Source of the DNA: an uncultured Prevotellaceae bacterium
GTDB lineage: Bacteria > Bacteroidota > Bacteroidia > Bacteroidales > Bacteroidaceae
NCBI GenBank assembly: GCA_900320045.1
Contig: ONQT01000005.1
Location: forward strand, 1 to 64,000
DNA: 64,000 nt
Direction of reading: 5' to 3'
Shown: in pieces, positions 8,844-17,664 of the stretch
Numbering within the stretch: position 1 is the first letter of the stretch
How the letters are laid out: every line of letters begins with the position of its first letter
Translations under genes and position numbers: made by a program
Notes under the pieces: generated by a model
Databases searched by the model: none
Seen by the model: only the letters and a program-made list of their open reading frames with translations
Told to the model about the DNA's origin: nothing

Positions 8844-9782
8844 ATGGAAACGACATTCAAAAAACCGTTGAGCGGCATCATACCGCCACTGGTAACCCCG
8901 CTGAAGGACAATGAGACACTGGACATAGAGAGTCTGGAACGACTGATAGAGCACCTCATCGAGGGTGGTGTTCACGGCCTGTTCGTACTCGGCACAACGG
9001 GCGAAGAACAAAGCCTGAGCTACGATGTGCGCAAGCAGATGATCAAGGAGTCGTGCCGCATCAACCACGGACGCCTGCCGCTGTTGGCGTGCATCACTGA
9101 CACGAGCATCGAAGAGAGCGTGAAACTGGCCAAGAAGGCTGCCGACTATGGTGCTGACGGCGTCGTCTCTGCCCCGCCCTATTACTTCGCCACGGGTCAG
9201 CCCGAGCTGGCACAGTTCTACGAGGAACTGGTGCCGCAGCTGCCGTTGCCCGTATTCCTCTACAACATGCCCAGCCATGTGAAGGTAAGCTTCGCCCCTG
9301 ACACGGTGGCGCGTCTGGGACAGTTGGAGCAGGTAGTAGGCTTCAAGGACTCCTCGGCCAATGCCGTCTACTTCCAGAGTGTGATGTACAAGATGCAGCA
9401 CCGCCCTGACTTCGCCATGCTGGTAGGTCCCGAGGAGATTACAGGCGAGTGTGTGCTGATGGGTGGCCACGGTGGTATCAACGGCGGAGCCAACATGTTC
9501 CCCGAACTCTATGTGGCCATGTACGACGCCGCCAAGGCTCGCGACATCGACCGCATGCTGAAGCTCCAGCAGTTCATCATGCAGATATCGACCACCATCT
9601 ACAGCGTCGGCAAGCACGGTTCGAGTTACCTGAAGGGACTGAAGTGCGCCCTCAGCCTGCTGGGAGTTATCAACGACGACTTCGTAGCTTCGCCGTTCTA
9701 TAAGTTCGAGGCTCCTGAGCGTGCCAAGATCCAGGCCGCCCTCGACGCCTTGCCAATAGAGAACGGGAAGTTGAAAATCTGA
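8844..9782 (+). CDS. DapA/NanA-family lyase (class I aldolase)
   Basis: A 312-residue TIM-barrel enzyme of the dihydrodipicolinate synthase / N-acetylneuraminate lyase family. Visible residues: the GTTGE phosphate/carboxylate loop near residue 51, the catalytic Tyr in FLYNMPSHVKV, and the Schiff-base Lys in VVGFKDSSANAVYF. The YNMP variant and its pairing with a sodium:solute symporter 20 bp downstream argue against a housekeeping DapA. They suggest catabolism of an imported 2-keto acid sugar such as a sialic acid or 2-keto-3-deoxy acid. The substrate is inferred only from context. No TAnnTTTG promoter was found in the 200 bp upstream. Confidence 0.85.
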   Translation: METTFKKPLSGIIPPLVTPLKDNETLDIESLERLIEHLIEGGVHGLFVLGTTGEEQSLSYDVRKQMIKESCRINHGRLPLLACITDTSIEESVKLAKKAADYGADGVVSAPPYYFATGQPELAQFYEELVPQLPLPVFLYNMPSHVKVSFAPDTVARLGQLEQVVGFKDSSANAVYFQSVMYKMQHRPDFAMLVGPEEITGECVLMGGHGGINGGANMFPELYVAMYDAAKARDIDRMLKLQQFIMQISTTIYSVGKHGSSYLKGLKCALSLLGVINDDFVASPFYKFEAPERAKIQAALDALPIENGKLKI

Positions 9783-9800
9783 CCCCTCACCTCTAATAGA
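9783..9800. repeat. Short ctcacctct word in the lyase-symporter gap
   Basis: The 20-bp gap contains ctcacctct, the complement of the gaggtgag word seen at 5811-5926, in ribD and in ispG. Confidence 0.4.
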
Positions 9801-9802
9801 CT

Positions 9803-11326
9803 ATGCATCTGATTGACTTCATCGTATTCATTGTCTTCACCCTGGGCGTAGTCGTGTTCGGCTGTTCGTTCTTCAAGAAGGGCAGCAGTGCTGACGAGTT
9901 CACCTCGGCAGGCCATAGCATCCCCGGCTGGGTGGTGGGCATGAGTATCTTTGCCACCTACGTCAGCAGCATCTCGTACATCGGCTACCCGGGCAAGGCC
10001 TTTGCCGCTAACTGGAACGCCTTTGTCTTCTCGTTGTCAATACCCATCGCCTCGTACTTTGCCGCCAAATACTTCGTGCCCTTCTACCGCCATAGCGGCT
10101 CGGTGTCGGCCTACACGTTCCTGGAGGAGAAGTTCGGAGCCTGGGCTCGCATCTATGCCTCAGCCTGCTACCTGTTGACGCAGATAGCCCGCATGGGCAG
10201 TATCCTGTATCTGCTGGCCGTGCCCATGTACATCCTGATGGGCTGGGACATGCATACCGTCATCATCCTCACCTCCATCGGCATTATCATCTACTCCATG
10301 ATGGGCGGACTGAAGGCCGTCATCTGGGCAGATGCCATTCAGGGACTGATACTGATAGGCGGCGCCCTGTTGTGCTTAGGCATTCTGATGTTCTCCATGC
10401 CCGAAGGTCCCATGCAAACCTTCGAGCTGGCCATCAACAGCCCCGAGGGCAACAAGTTCTCGTTGGGAGCCTTAACCGACGACCTGACGACGTCGACGTT
10501 CTGGGTGTGCCTCATCTACGGTATCTTCATCAACCTGCAGAACTACGGCATCGACCAGAACTACGTGCAGCGCTACCATGCTGCCAAAACCGATCAGGAC
10601 GCGAAGTTCTCAGCCCTCTTCGGAGGCTACCTCTTCATCCCCGTGTCAGCCCTGTTCTTCCTCATCGGCAGCGCTCTCTACAGCTACTACCAGGCTGGCG
10701 TTGCTCCCCTGCCCGACCACATCGCAGCGAAGCCCGACTACGTATTCCCCTTCTTCATCGTCAACGGGCTGCCAGTCGGACTGCGCGGTCTACTGATAGC
10801 CTCTATCTTCGCTGCTGGCATGTCGACCGTATCGACGTCAGTAACCAGTGCCGCCACCATCATCCTGACGGACTATGTGCGCCCATTCTTCTTAAAGGCC
10901 CGCAGCGTAACAGACCGTCTTCGCCACCACGACCCCTCCGACCATCATAGCCACCAGAAGTTGGAACTGGCCATTGTCCGCCTCAGCAGCTTCGGCGTAG
11001 GACTTCTCGGTGCCTGCGTGGCCATTGCCATGCTCAGCGTGGAGAGCATCATCGATGCCTGGTGGACGCTGTCCAGCATCTTCTCAGGCGGCATGTTAGG
11101 ATTGTTCCTCTTAGGCTGCATCCCCACACGTATCAATCGCTTTGCGGCCTTATTAGGCTGTCTTGGCGGCATCTTCGTCATCGCCTGGATATCGCTGGCC
11201 GACATGTGGAACCTGCCAGGCATCCACTTGCATCCCTATCTGGCCATCGTACTCGGCACCTGTGTCATCTTCCTCGTAGGATTCTGCTTCACTTTCCTGC
11301 TGAAGGCCAAACCCGGAAAGAACTAA
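9803..11326 (+). CDS. Sodium:solute symporter (SSS family)
   Basis: A 507-residue inner-membrane transporter with about 13 hydrophobic segments and the SSS/SGLT fold. Signature parts are GHSIPGWVVGMSIFATYVSSISYIGYPGKAF near the N-terminus, MMGGLKAVIWADAIQG, and IASIFAAGMSTVSTSVTSAATIILTD near residues 330-355. It would import a small carboxylate or sugar acid with sodium. The co-directional lyase 20 bp upstream suggests its cargo is that enzyme's substrate; NanT-type sialic acid symporters of this family are known in other bacteria. A His-rich loop (RHHDPSDHHSHQK) lies near residue 375. Confidence 0.88.
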   Translation: MHLIDFIVFIVFTLGVVVFGCSFFKKGSSADEFTSAGHSIPGWVVGMSIFATYVSSISYIGYPGKAFAANWNAFVFSLSIPIASYFAAKYFVPFYRHSGSVSAYTFLEEKFGAWARIYASACYLLTQIARMGSILYLLAVPMYILMGWDMHTVIILTSIGIIIYSMMGGLKAVIWADAIQGLILIGGALLCLGILMFSMPEGPMQTFELAINSPEGNKFSLGALTDDLTTSTFWVCLIYGIFINLQNYGIDQNYVQRYHAAKTDQDAKFSALFGGYLFIPVSALFFLIGSALYSYYQAGVAPLPDHIAAKPDYVFPFFIVNGLPVGLRGLLIASIFAAGMSTVSTSVTSAATIILTDYVRPFFLKARSVTDRLRHHDPSDHHSHQKLELAIVRLSSFGVGLLGACVAIAMLSVESIIDAWWTLSSIFSGGMLGLFLLGCIPTRINRFAALLGCLGGIFVIAWISLADMWNLPGIHLHPYLAIVLGTCVIFLVGFCFTFLLKAKPGKN

Positions 11327-11351
11327 AGCGCAAACGCTAAACATAATAACC

Positions 11352-13373
11352 ATGATGGAGCAACGCGACAAGATACACCCCTTCTCCAGCCGACTGGTAC
11401 GCTGGCTGACCATCTCACTGTTTATTACTATCAGCGGCATATCCTATTTGGTATATCTCATGGTGAGTACCATCATGACCGACGTGACCTGTACACAGCG
11501 CATGCACGAACTGGACTACACCATCGAGCGCATCAACGGATTGGTTAACATCGTAGAGTTGGCAGCTAAAAACCACGATGCGCTGATAGAAGAGAACCTC
11601 GGCAACCCCACCATGCTCGACGCCAAGCTGCGAGAGATTGTCGTGGAGAATCCCAAATTAATGGGTGTCGGACTGGCTTTCATAGAAGACTACTATCCCG
11701 AGGTAGGCCGGTGGTGCGAACTATATGTCACGCGAGATGACCACGGCACTTCCGTCGAACAGATTGGGTCGGCTGAACACGACTATTTCAAGTCTCAATG
11801 GTTCCAGAAGGGATTGAAGGCCGACAAGAACGACGGCTGCTGGTCGGATGCCTACTACGACGACAGTGGAGCCCATGCGTTGCTGACTACCTTCTCACTG
11901 CCCATCCATGACAAGAGCGGCAAGGTCATAGCCGTACTGGGTGCCGACGTCTCGCTGAGTGAGATGCAGCAACATCTGAAGGAGGTGGACGACTGGAATC
12001 TCGCCAACAACTGGCTGAACAAGGAAGGTGATCCGGATTTCATCAAGAGATTCTTGACAAACCCAGGCTACAGTTTCATTCTGCAGAGCGACGGTACCTA
12101 TCTGGTTCACCCGGACACCAAACGTCTGATGAAAGGCAACTTCTACAAGGAGTCTGTCCTTACCGCAGACTCACTCGACAACAAACTGGCGGACGTTCTT
12201 CAGAAAGGGTTGCGCGGCTATCTGGGCCAGAATGAAGATGAGGACATCACACTCACCATCGACGGACAGGAGGCTTATGTGTTCTATGGTCCCGTGCATC
12301 ACACCGGCTGGTCCACCGTCATCGTCTCCCCCGCCATAGGCATCCGCATCGTAGGATACATTGTGGGAGGCATGGTCGTCCTGGTCATGCTCATCGGCAT
12401 GATTATTGCACTCGTTGTCTGTCACATCGTCGTACGACGCGCTACCAAACCCTTGAAACAATTGGCACATGCGGCTATGGAAACCGGTGACGGACACTTC
12501 GACATCGAATTGCCGTCCATTAAGATGCACGACGAGATACGCCTGTTGCGCGACTCCTTTGAGAATATGCAGCACTCATTGGCAAAATACATAGAACAGC
12601 TGAAGGATACAACAGCGTCGAAGGCTGCCATGGACAGCGAACTGCGTATTGCCAACCACATCCAGATGGCCATGCTGCCCAAGGTCTATCCGCCCTATCC
12701 GGAGCGCAAGGACATCGACATCTTCGGCATGCTGACACCCGCCAAAGCCGTCGGCGGCGACCTCTTCGACTTCTACCTGCGCGACGACAAGCTATTCTTC
12801 TGCATCGGCGATGTCAGCGGCAAGGGCGTTCCTGCCTCATTGCTCATGGCCGTTTCACGCTCGCTGTTCCGTAACATCTCGTCGTACGAGTCATCACCAG
12901 AAAAGATTGTATCGGCTCTCAACGATGCCATCTGCGAGAACAACGACTCGTCCATGTTCGTCACCATGTTCATCGGCGTCCTCGACCTCAAGAGCGGTCA
13001 CCTGCGCTACTGCAATGCCGGCCACGACGCACCGATGCTCATCGGCCGCGGCGTAGGCACGCTGACCTGCATTCCCAATCTGCCTGTTGGTGTCATACCC
13101 GACATGAAGTTTGTCCTGCAGGAGGATGAAATCGACCGCAACACGACCATTTTCCTCTATACCGACGGCCTGAACGAGGCTGAAGATAACACCCATGCCC
13201 AGTTTGGTATGGAGCGCATCAAGGCATTGGCCGAATCGTTGCTGTTACAAAAACAACATCAGCCAGAGCGTCTCATCAACGCAATGACTGATGCAGTTCG
13301 TCAATTCGTTGGCGATGCCGAACGTAGTGATGACCTCACCATGCTCGCCATCCAACTGAAGACTACTTCATAA
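11352..13373 (+). CDS. Membrane sensor with SpoIIE/PP2C phosphatase output
   Basis: The 673-residue product has a transmembrane helix near residues 15-38, an extracytoplasmic region to about 320 with dCache-type features (WCELYVTRDD, SDAYYDDSGAHALLTTFSLPI, VIAVLGADVSL), a second membrane helix (320-350), a HAMP region (ATKPLKQLAHAA) and a C-terminal PP2C/SpoIIE domain from about 425. The phosphatase core shows LTPAKAVGGDLFDFY, CIGDVSGKGVPASLLMA and LRYCNAGHDAPMLI, with metal-binding aspartates present. The family dephosphorylates anti-anti-sigma proteins (RsbU-like). No partner kinase or STAS protein is nearby. It may sense a solute related to the upstream symporter. Its 3' end overlaps the convergent protease gene by 11 bp. 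Confidence 0.9.
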   Translation: MMEQRDKIHPFSSRLVRWLTISLFITISGISYLVYLMVSTIMTDVTCTQRMHELDYTIERINGLVNIVELAAKNHDALIEENLGNPTMLDAKLREIVVENPKLMGVGLAFIEDYYPEVGRWCELYVTRDDHGTSVEQIGSAEHDYFKSQWFQKGLKADKNDGCWSDAYYDDSGAHALLTTFSLPIHDKSGKVIAVLGADVSLSEMQQHLKEVDDWNLANNWLNKEGDPDFIKRFLTNPGYSFILQSDGTYLVHPDTKRLMKGNFYKESVLTADSLDNKLADVLQKGLRGYLGQNEDEDITLTIDGQEAYVFYGPVHHTGWSTVIVSPAIGIRIVGYIVGGMVVLVMLIGMIIALVVCHIVVRRATKPLKQLAHAAMETGDGHFDIELPSIKMHDEIRLLRDSFENMQHSLAKYIEQLKDTTASKAAMDSELRIANHIQMAMLPKVYPPYPERKDIDIFGMLTPAKAVGGDLFDFYLRDDKLFFCIGDVSGKGVPASLLMAVSRSLFRNISSYESSPEKIVSALNDAICENNDSSMFVTMFIGVLDLKSGHLRYCNAGHDAPMLIGRGVGTLTCIPNLPVGVIPDMKFVLQEDEIDRNTTIFLYTDGLNEAEDNTHAQFGMERIKALAESLLLQKQHQPERLINAMTDAVRQFVGDAERSDDLTMLAIQLKTTS

Positions 13374-15597
13374 CGACTTTCTTGCCGTTCATGATAACCA
13401 AGCCCTTGTAGCCGTCGGCAACACGCTGGCCGGCCATGTTGTACATCGGAGTCTGGATGTCTATCGTCTGAACGCCCTTGACAGACTCGATGCCCGAGGC
13501 TTCCTTCTTGAATGTCACAGCAATGTCGTCAACATAGCAAGTGGCTGAGGTCTCCTTTGAACTATTGGTTGTAACAGCAATCCGGAAGCGCGTACCCTGG
13601 GGAATATCACGGAAAGTCAAAGCCTTGGACTGCGACTTCTGGACCGTATAATAAGATGTTGCAGTAGGCTGTGCCGTCCACGTTGTACCATCTGTGCTGG
13701 TATGGAAATAGACGCGAAGACTTGACACAGATGAATTCTTAATGGTAAACGAAACATCACGGAGAGACTTTCCCATAGCCGACGAACTCAGCGTTCCACC
13801 CTTGTTCAGGCAGACGACGTGCTGTCCGTTGCCAATGTCCTCTGTTGCCTGTATGACAGCAGCTTTGTTCAAATCCCAAGTGCAGAACTTTCCTGTCAGT
13901 CCTGTTGCGCCACTCTCGGCCAATGGGGTTGTCTCGAAATCCTCAACGGTAACAGGATAGAGATCCTTGCCGGCCTCGAAGCTGATAACACCCTCATTAG
14001 TCGTGATATCATAGAGATCTATAGCAGCACCCTTTGCTTCCCACACCGCATTGGTAGCAGGTGTCAGGTCAATGCCCGTAAAGGGAGCATTGTCTACCAG
14101 TTGCAGGCATTCGTTGCCCGCACTCACATTAACGGTATTAGAGGTGAACTTCTTGGGATCAGAGGTATCCACGCGCCATACCAAGAGGCCATGCTTGGGC
14201 AAAGACTGGTCCCAGCCCTGCTTCTGGCGGTTCTCCACATAGAATACCTCACCATTCTTTTTTGTCTTGACAATAAACGCTTTGTTAGACGTGTTGAATG
14301 GCTCCAGCGAATAGTTGCCAGCCACCTCCAGCGTGGTAACGGTGTTGTCGGCAAAGCCTAACACATAACGCTCAAAGGCGCTATAGCCCACAGGTGAAAG
14401 ACCCTGATTAGAATCTCCGCCATTATCCATCAAATCGTATTCGCCAGGAGTTTGTGCAGGAGTTTCGCTATTTTGCGTCTGATAGTGGTCGGCAAGACCC
14501 AATACGTGGCTGAACTCATGGCACATGGTGCCAATGCCGTCTGGATAGGCATGCTGACTGGCCAACACCTCATAGTCCTGTATCTCTACGCTACAGGCAT
14601 AGCGTCCGAACTTCTTGCCATCGTATGACGGGAAATTGAAATAGTCACGGGCTCTCTGATAAGCGTTCACATATTCAGAATAGTCATTGGCATGGGGCCA
14701 CATAAACTTCATGTTGTTACCTTGCACATAACTGCCATAGCCGGCAAAGATGACATAAACCATATCAATGACGCCGTCATTGTTCAGGTCATAATTGTTG
14801 AAATCCACCGTTTTGTCGGCCTCAGCCAGCACGGCCTTCAAGATATTTGATATTCTGGTATCCCAACCTGCTCTAACATTACCTTGTGCATCCTTCGGCC
14901 AGGGATATTCGCAGGAAAGACTAATGGTGACAGGGCCTACCACGTCGAACGTCGGGTCGAAGATGCCCAAGGAATTATCGTAGAAATAGTCGCGGACACT
15001 ACCCTTGACATCATAGGGATACACCGACTTCGAGTCGTCTTTGTAATTCTTCTCACTGGTCAGTTTCTGATAGAAGCTTTGCGGAGACGCCATCTTAAAA
15101 GCCTTGTCGTTCCAGTTCACCAGTACCACCAGACCCTTGAACTGCGAATAGTTGATGCGCTCAGAGATAGCACCCGGTGTGATGGCACGACGCTGGCCGT
15201 GTTCCAGACTTTCATACGTCGAACGATACATCTTGCTTACCTGCTCCTTCCACTGCTTGCCAGCCTCCGACATCTCAGGACGTTCCATCTTCTGGATACT
15301 GTTCAGGAACGCATTCTCAGCCTCCTGACGAGCCTCAGCATTCCGAGCCACGAGAGCTGAAGCCGTCAGCACATTGCCCTGTTTCACGGCGTAGCGGTAG
15401 AAACCGTCACTGCCCTTGATGACTGTATAGCCGTCGACAGTCGTTGTAAAACTTTGAAACTCGTCGCCATGCATCACCAACGTCACCGTGGTACCGTCAG
15501 GCTGCAGTATATCAACGGGTTTCGAGTACGCAGGGCGTCCCCACATCACTGCCACATTCAGCAACAGTGACATGATCAATACTAATCTCTTACTCAT
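13363..15597 (-). CDS. Secreted M6-family metalloprotease
   Basis: A 744-residue exported zinc protease. It has an N-terminal signal peptide (LVLIMSLLLNVAVMWG) and a propeptide-like region with PDGTTVTLVMHGDEF. The M6 catalytic motif HEFSHVLGLADHY near residue 360 has both His and the Glu, followed by the Met-turn-like YDLMDNGGDSN. A C-terminal jelly-roll/MAM-like segment and the tail YNMAGQRVADGYKGLVIMNGKKVVMK-type end close it; that tail recurs in two other exported proteins here. It follows the SusC/SusD locus but has its own promoter and is separated by a terminator. Likely role: extracellular protein breakdown feeding that uptake locus (inferred). Confidence 0.9.
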   Translation of the reverse strand: MSKRLVLIMSLLLNVAVMWGRPAYSKPVDILQPDGTTVTLVMHGDEFQSFTTTVDGYTVIKGSDGFYRYAVKQGNVLTASALVARNAEARQEAENAFLNSIQKMERPEMSEAGKQWKEQVSKMYRSTYESLEHGQRRAITPGAISERINYSQFKGLVVLVNWNDKAFKMASPQSFYQKLTSEKNYKDDSKSVYPYDVKGSVRDYFYDNSLGIFDPTFDVVGPVTISLSCEYPWPKDAQGNVRAGWDTRISNILKAVLAEADKTVDFNNYDLNNDGVIDMVYVIFAGYGSYVQGNNMKFMWPHANDYSEYVNAYQRARDYFNFPSYDGKKFGRYACSVEIQDYEVLASQHAYPDGIGTMCHEFSHVLGLADHYQTQNSETPAQTPGEYDLMDNGGDSNQGLSPVGYSAFERYVLGFADNTVTTLEVAGNYSLEPFNTSNKAFIVKTKKNGEVFYVENRQKQGWDQSLPKHGLLVWRVDTSDPKKFTSNTVNVSAGNECLQLVDNAPFTGIDLTPATNAVWEAKGAAIDLYDITTNEGVISFEAGKDLYPVTVEDFETTPLAESGATGLTGKFCTWDLNKAAVIQATEDIGNGQHVVCLNKGGTLSSSAMGKSLRDVSFTIKNSSVSSLRVYFHTSTDGTTWTAQPTATSYYTVQKSQSKALTFRDIPQGTRFRIAVTTNSSKETSATCYVDDIAVTFKKEASGIESVKGVQTIDIQTPMYNMAGQRVADGYKGLVIMNGKKVVMK

Positions 15598-15640
15598 TCT
15601 TGCTATTCTATTTTATTACCAATTGCACTTAATCTGCCTG

Positions 15641-15671
15641 CAAAGGTACAAACTTTCTGCGTTTCTCCAAA
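15641..15671 (-). promoter_or_regulatory. Promoter of the M6 protease gene
   Basis: The minus strand has TACCTTTG (15641-15648) and TTTTG at 15668-15671 with a 19-nt spacer, a full match to the Bacteroidetes promoter. The leader is about 40 nt. Confidence 0.7.
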
Positions 15672-15687
15672 ACGTTTATTGAAAAAT

Positions 15688-15754
15688 TTGCTCCAGACCC
15701 CTAGAGCGTTTTGCTCCAATGGGTGGAGTAACTTGCTCCAGCCATTGGAGCAAG
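15688..15754. repeat. Palindromic 21-22 bp repeat array (ttgctcca word)
   Basis: Three successive units start near 15688, 15711 and 15732. The last is a perfect inverted repeat with arms CTTGCTCCA and TGGAGCAAG around GCCAT. The middle has arms TTGCTCCA and TGGAGTAA around ATGGG. The first is degenerate. The array lies just upstream of the M6 protease promoter. Confidence 0.8.
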
Positions 15755-15798
15755 TCGCTCCCCCTATCAAAGCTATCACACATCTATCACTACGCAAA

Positions 15799-15824
15799 CG
15801 GGAAGGCTCTTGCGAGTCTTCCCG
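15799..15824 (-). terminator. Terminator after the SusC/SusD operon
   Basis: The stem CGGGAAGGCTC / GAGTCTTCCCG (one G-T pair) has a 4-nt loop. On the minus strand it is followed by a short TTT. It lies 26 bp after the stop of the last operon gene. The + strand side also has TTTTAT. Confidence 0.65.
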
Positions 15825-15849
15825 TTTTATAGAGATAGCCAACTTATGT

Positions 15850-17622
15850 TTACTTCAGCACGACCTTTTTGCCGTCCTTGATGACGAGGCCCTTGAAGCT
15901 TGCGTCAACACGCTGGCCAGCCATGTTGTACATAGCAGAAGTAGTGCTCTTAGCAGCAACAGCGTTCTTCACAGCCTCGATGCCAGTAGGAACAACAGCA
16001 TCACCCTGGATAATGGTAACAAGCTTAGACTTGGCACCCTTTTCACTTACAACACGGAACTGAGCATAACGTCCCTTTTCTCCTGCAGGCAGAGGCTCAG
16101 CTTCAAAATTAGCAATAGTAACATTGTACTTTTCGAAGAATTCATCATTGAAATCTTTAATGGTCACCCATTCGGGCAGGCCTTCAAACCCGTAGTTGTC
16201 AGAAAGCTCGATTCCTTCCCAGTCAGACAGACGAGCACAGATGCTGTAATAATAGAAATCAGGATCCTGTACAGTCTTTGGCTGACCAGATTCAGGGTCA
16301 GTTGTCTCATATTCTGCATAGACAGCACCACCCTCTACGGGAGCAATCAAGTTCTCGAATTCTTCACCAACCTCGGCATAGTCGAACATACCATTCAGGT
16401 AAATAACGGCATTATACTGGCGGTTATCAGGACTAGATTTTGGATAAGTCTGAATATAGTACAAACCTTCTACCAATTCGCCATTGTCCTTACGAACATA
16501 CTCACAGCAAGTACCTTCTACGCCGCCTTCATTCTCAAAGTAGTCACGCTCAGTAGCCATCACATCACACATATAGAGGCTGAAGTTGACACCCTCCTGG
16601 TCGAAACCATCAAGCTCGATAGCGAAAGGACAGTCAATAACAACAGGCTCAATAACTGGGGTACCAAAATCATCTTTCCCCATGTTAGCAACCTCAACAA
16701 AGCCATAAGCGATACCAGCCTTGATAAGGTCACCTGCTTCACCCGTTTGGATGCTTTCACTTGTAATAGGAATCTCGGCCAATATTTCGTCGGTAAACTT
16801 ACCTTCCTCGGTCATCTTGATGATACGAGCAGTCACCTGCTTACCCTCAGGAATGAAATCCGTCGCAACGGGAAGACTAGTTGAAGAATATTTTTCGTTA
16901 TATGATACAACGGGGAACTGCAAAGAATACAGGCAATAAGGAGCTGCTGGTTTGTCAAAAAACTCAATGACGTTCTTACGCTTGCATGCTACAGTCTGTT
17001 CATCAATTTTAAGGTTGCGATCAGCCGTACCGAAAATGGCAGCATTACTGAAACCATAGTAGTAGCCACCGATACGGTTCACTTGAGTAACACTCAGCAA
17101 AGAGTCACCATTAATAAGACTGACTCTGCTCGGTGTAAGCTCATCAGCGTACTTGTAAGAAGTTTCGCCTACGGTCAGAGTCGGAATATAGTATGAACTA
17201 ATATAGCCACGACCAACCACTGGAAAGCTTGTCGTCAGATCATTGTTCTCATCGCCTGGAACTTCCTCCGGTTCAGTTGTGCCTACGTACCACTTAGCAT
17301 TTGCCTTATCAGTAGCATAGTTCTTGAAGGTCACATCTGCCAAAGCAGGAATATAAAGATACAAGTACTTGTTAGAAGAAGTGCCAGAAACGTAGAATGT
17401 GCCATCAGGACGGTCGTAAGACACACCATTAGCAATGGTTCTGCGAGCTGTTTTGACAGCAGCAGAGTTGTACATCTCATTACAGGGCAGAGCAGCTACA
17501 GGTGCTACCTGAGCTTTCATCGCTGTACGTGCATTCTCAGCGTTGAACTTCACTGCTTCCTGAGCAGTAGCGGCCAATGACATGGTTATCATTGCAGCCG
17601 ACAAAAGTAAAACTTTTTTCAT
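15850..17622 (-). CDS. Exported protein of unknown function with the shared C-terminal tail
   Basis: I do not recognise a catalytic family. The 590-residue product starts with a signal peptide (MKKVLLLSAAMITMSLAATAQE) and has mostly beta-rich, aromatic and acidic sequence with few cysteines. Its last ~45 residues match the M6 protease tail: IEAVKNAV... then MYNMAGQRVDASFKGLVIKDGKKVVLK-type. That tail suggests a common export, anchoring or processing route. It is the last gene of the SusC-SusD-metallohydrolase-DUF4302 operon, 42 bp after the DUF4302 gene. A ligand-binding or accessory role on the cell surface is a guess from position. Confidence 0.75.
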   Translation of the reverse strand: MKKVLLLSAAMITMSLAATAQEAVKFNAENARTAMKAQVAPVAALPCNEMYNSAAVKTARRTIANGVSYDRPDGTFYVSGTSSNKYLYLYIPALADVTFKNYATDKANAKWYVGTTEPEEVPGDENNDLTTSFPVVGRGYISSYYIPTLTVGETSYKYADELTPSRVSLINGDSLLSVTQVNRIGGYYYGFSNAAIFGTADRNLKIDEQTVACKRKNVIEFFDKPAAPYCLYSLQFPVVSYNEKYSSTSLPVATDFIPEGKQVTARIIKMTEEGKFTDEILAEIPITSESIQTGEAGDLIKAGIAYGFVEVANMGKDDFGTPVIEPVVIDCPFAIELDGFDQEGVNFSLYMCDVMATERDYFENEGGVEGTCCEYVRKDNGELVEGLYYIQTYPKSSPDNRQYNAVIYLNGMFDYAEVGEEFENLIAPVEGGAVYAEYETTDPESGQPKTVQDPDFYYYSICARLSDWEGIELSDNYGFEGLPEWVTIKDFNDEFFEKYNVTIANFEAEPLPAGEKGRYAQFRVVSEKGAKSKLVTIIQGDAVVPTGIEAVKNAVAAKSTTSAMYNMAGQRVDASFKGLVIKDGKKVVLK

Positions 17623-17664
17623 AATGCTAATAATTTAGTTATTAATGTTTAATGACTGTAGTTA

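Noticed and set aside
8844-9782. Housekeeping dapA for lysine synthesis
   Set aside because: The YNMPSH motif, pairing with a sodium:solute symporter and lack of lysine genes nearby favour a catabolic role.
15850-17622. Type IX secretion sorting domain on the C-terminus
   Set aside because: The tail lacks the usual pre-motifs of the classic domain; I describe it only as a shared tail of unknown role.
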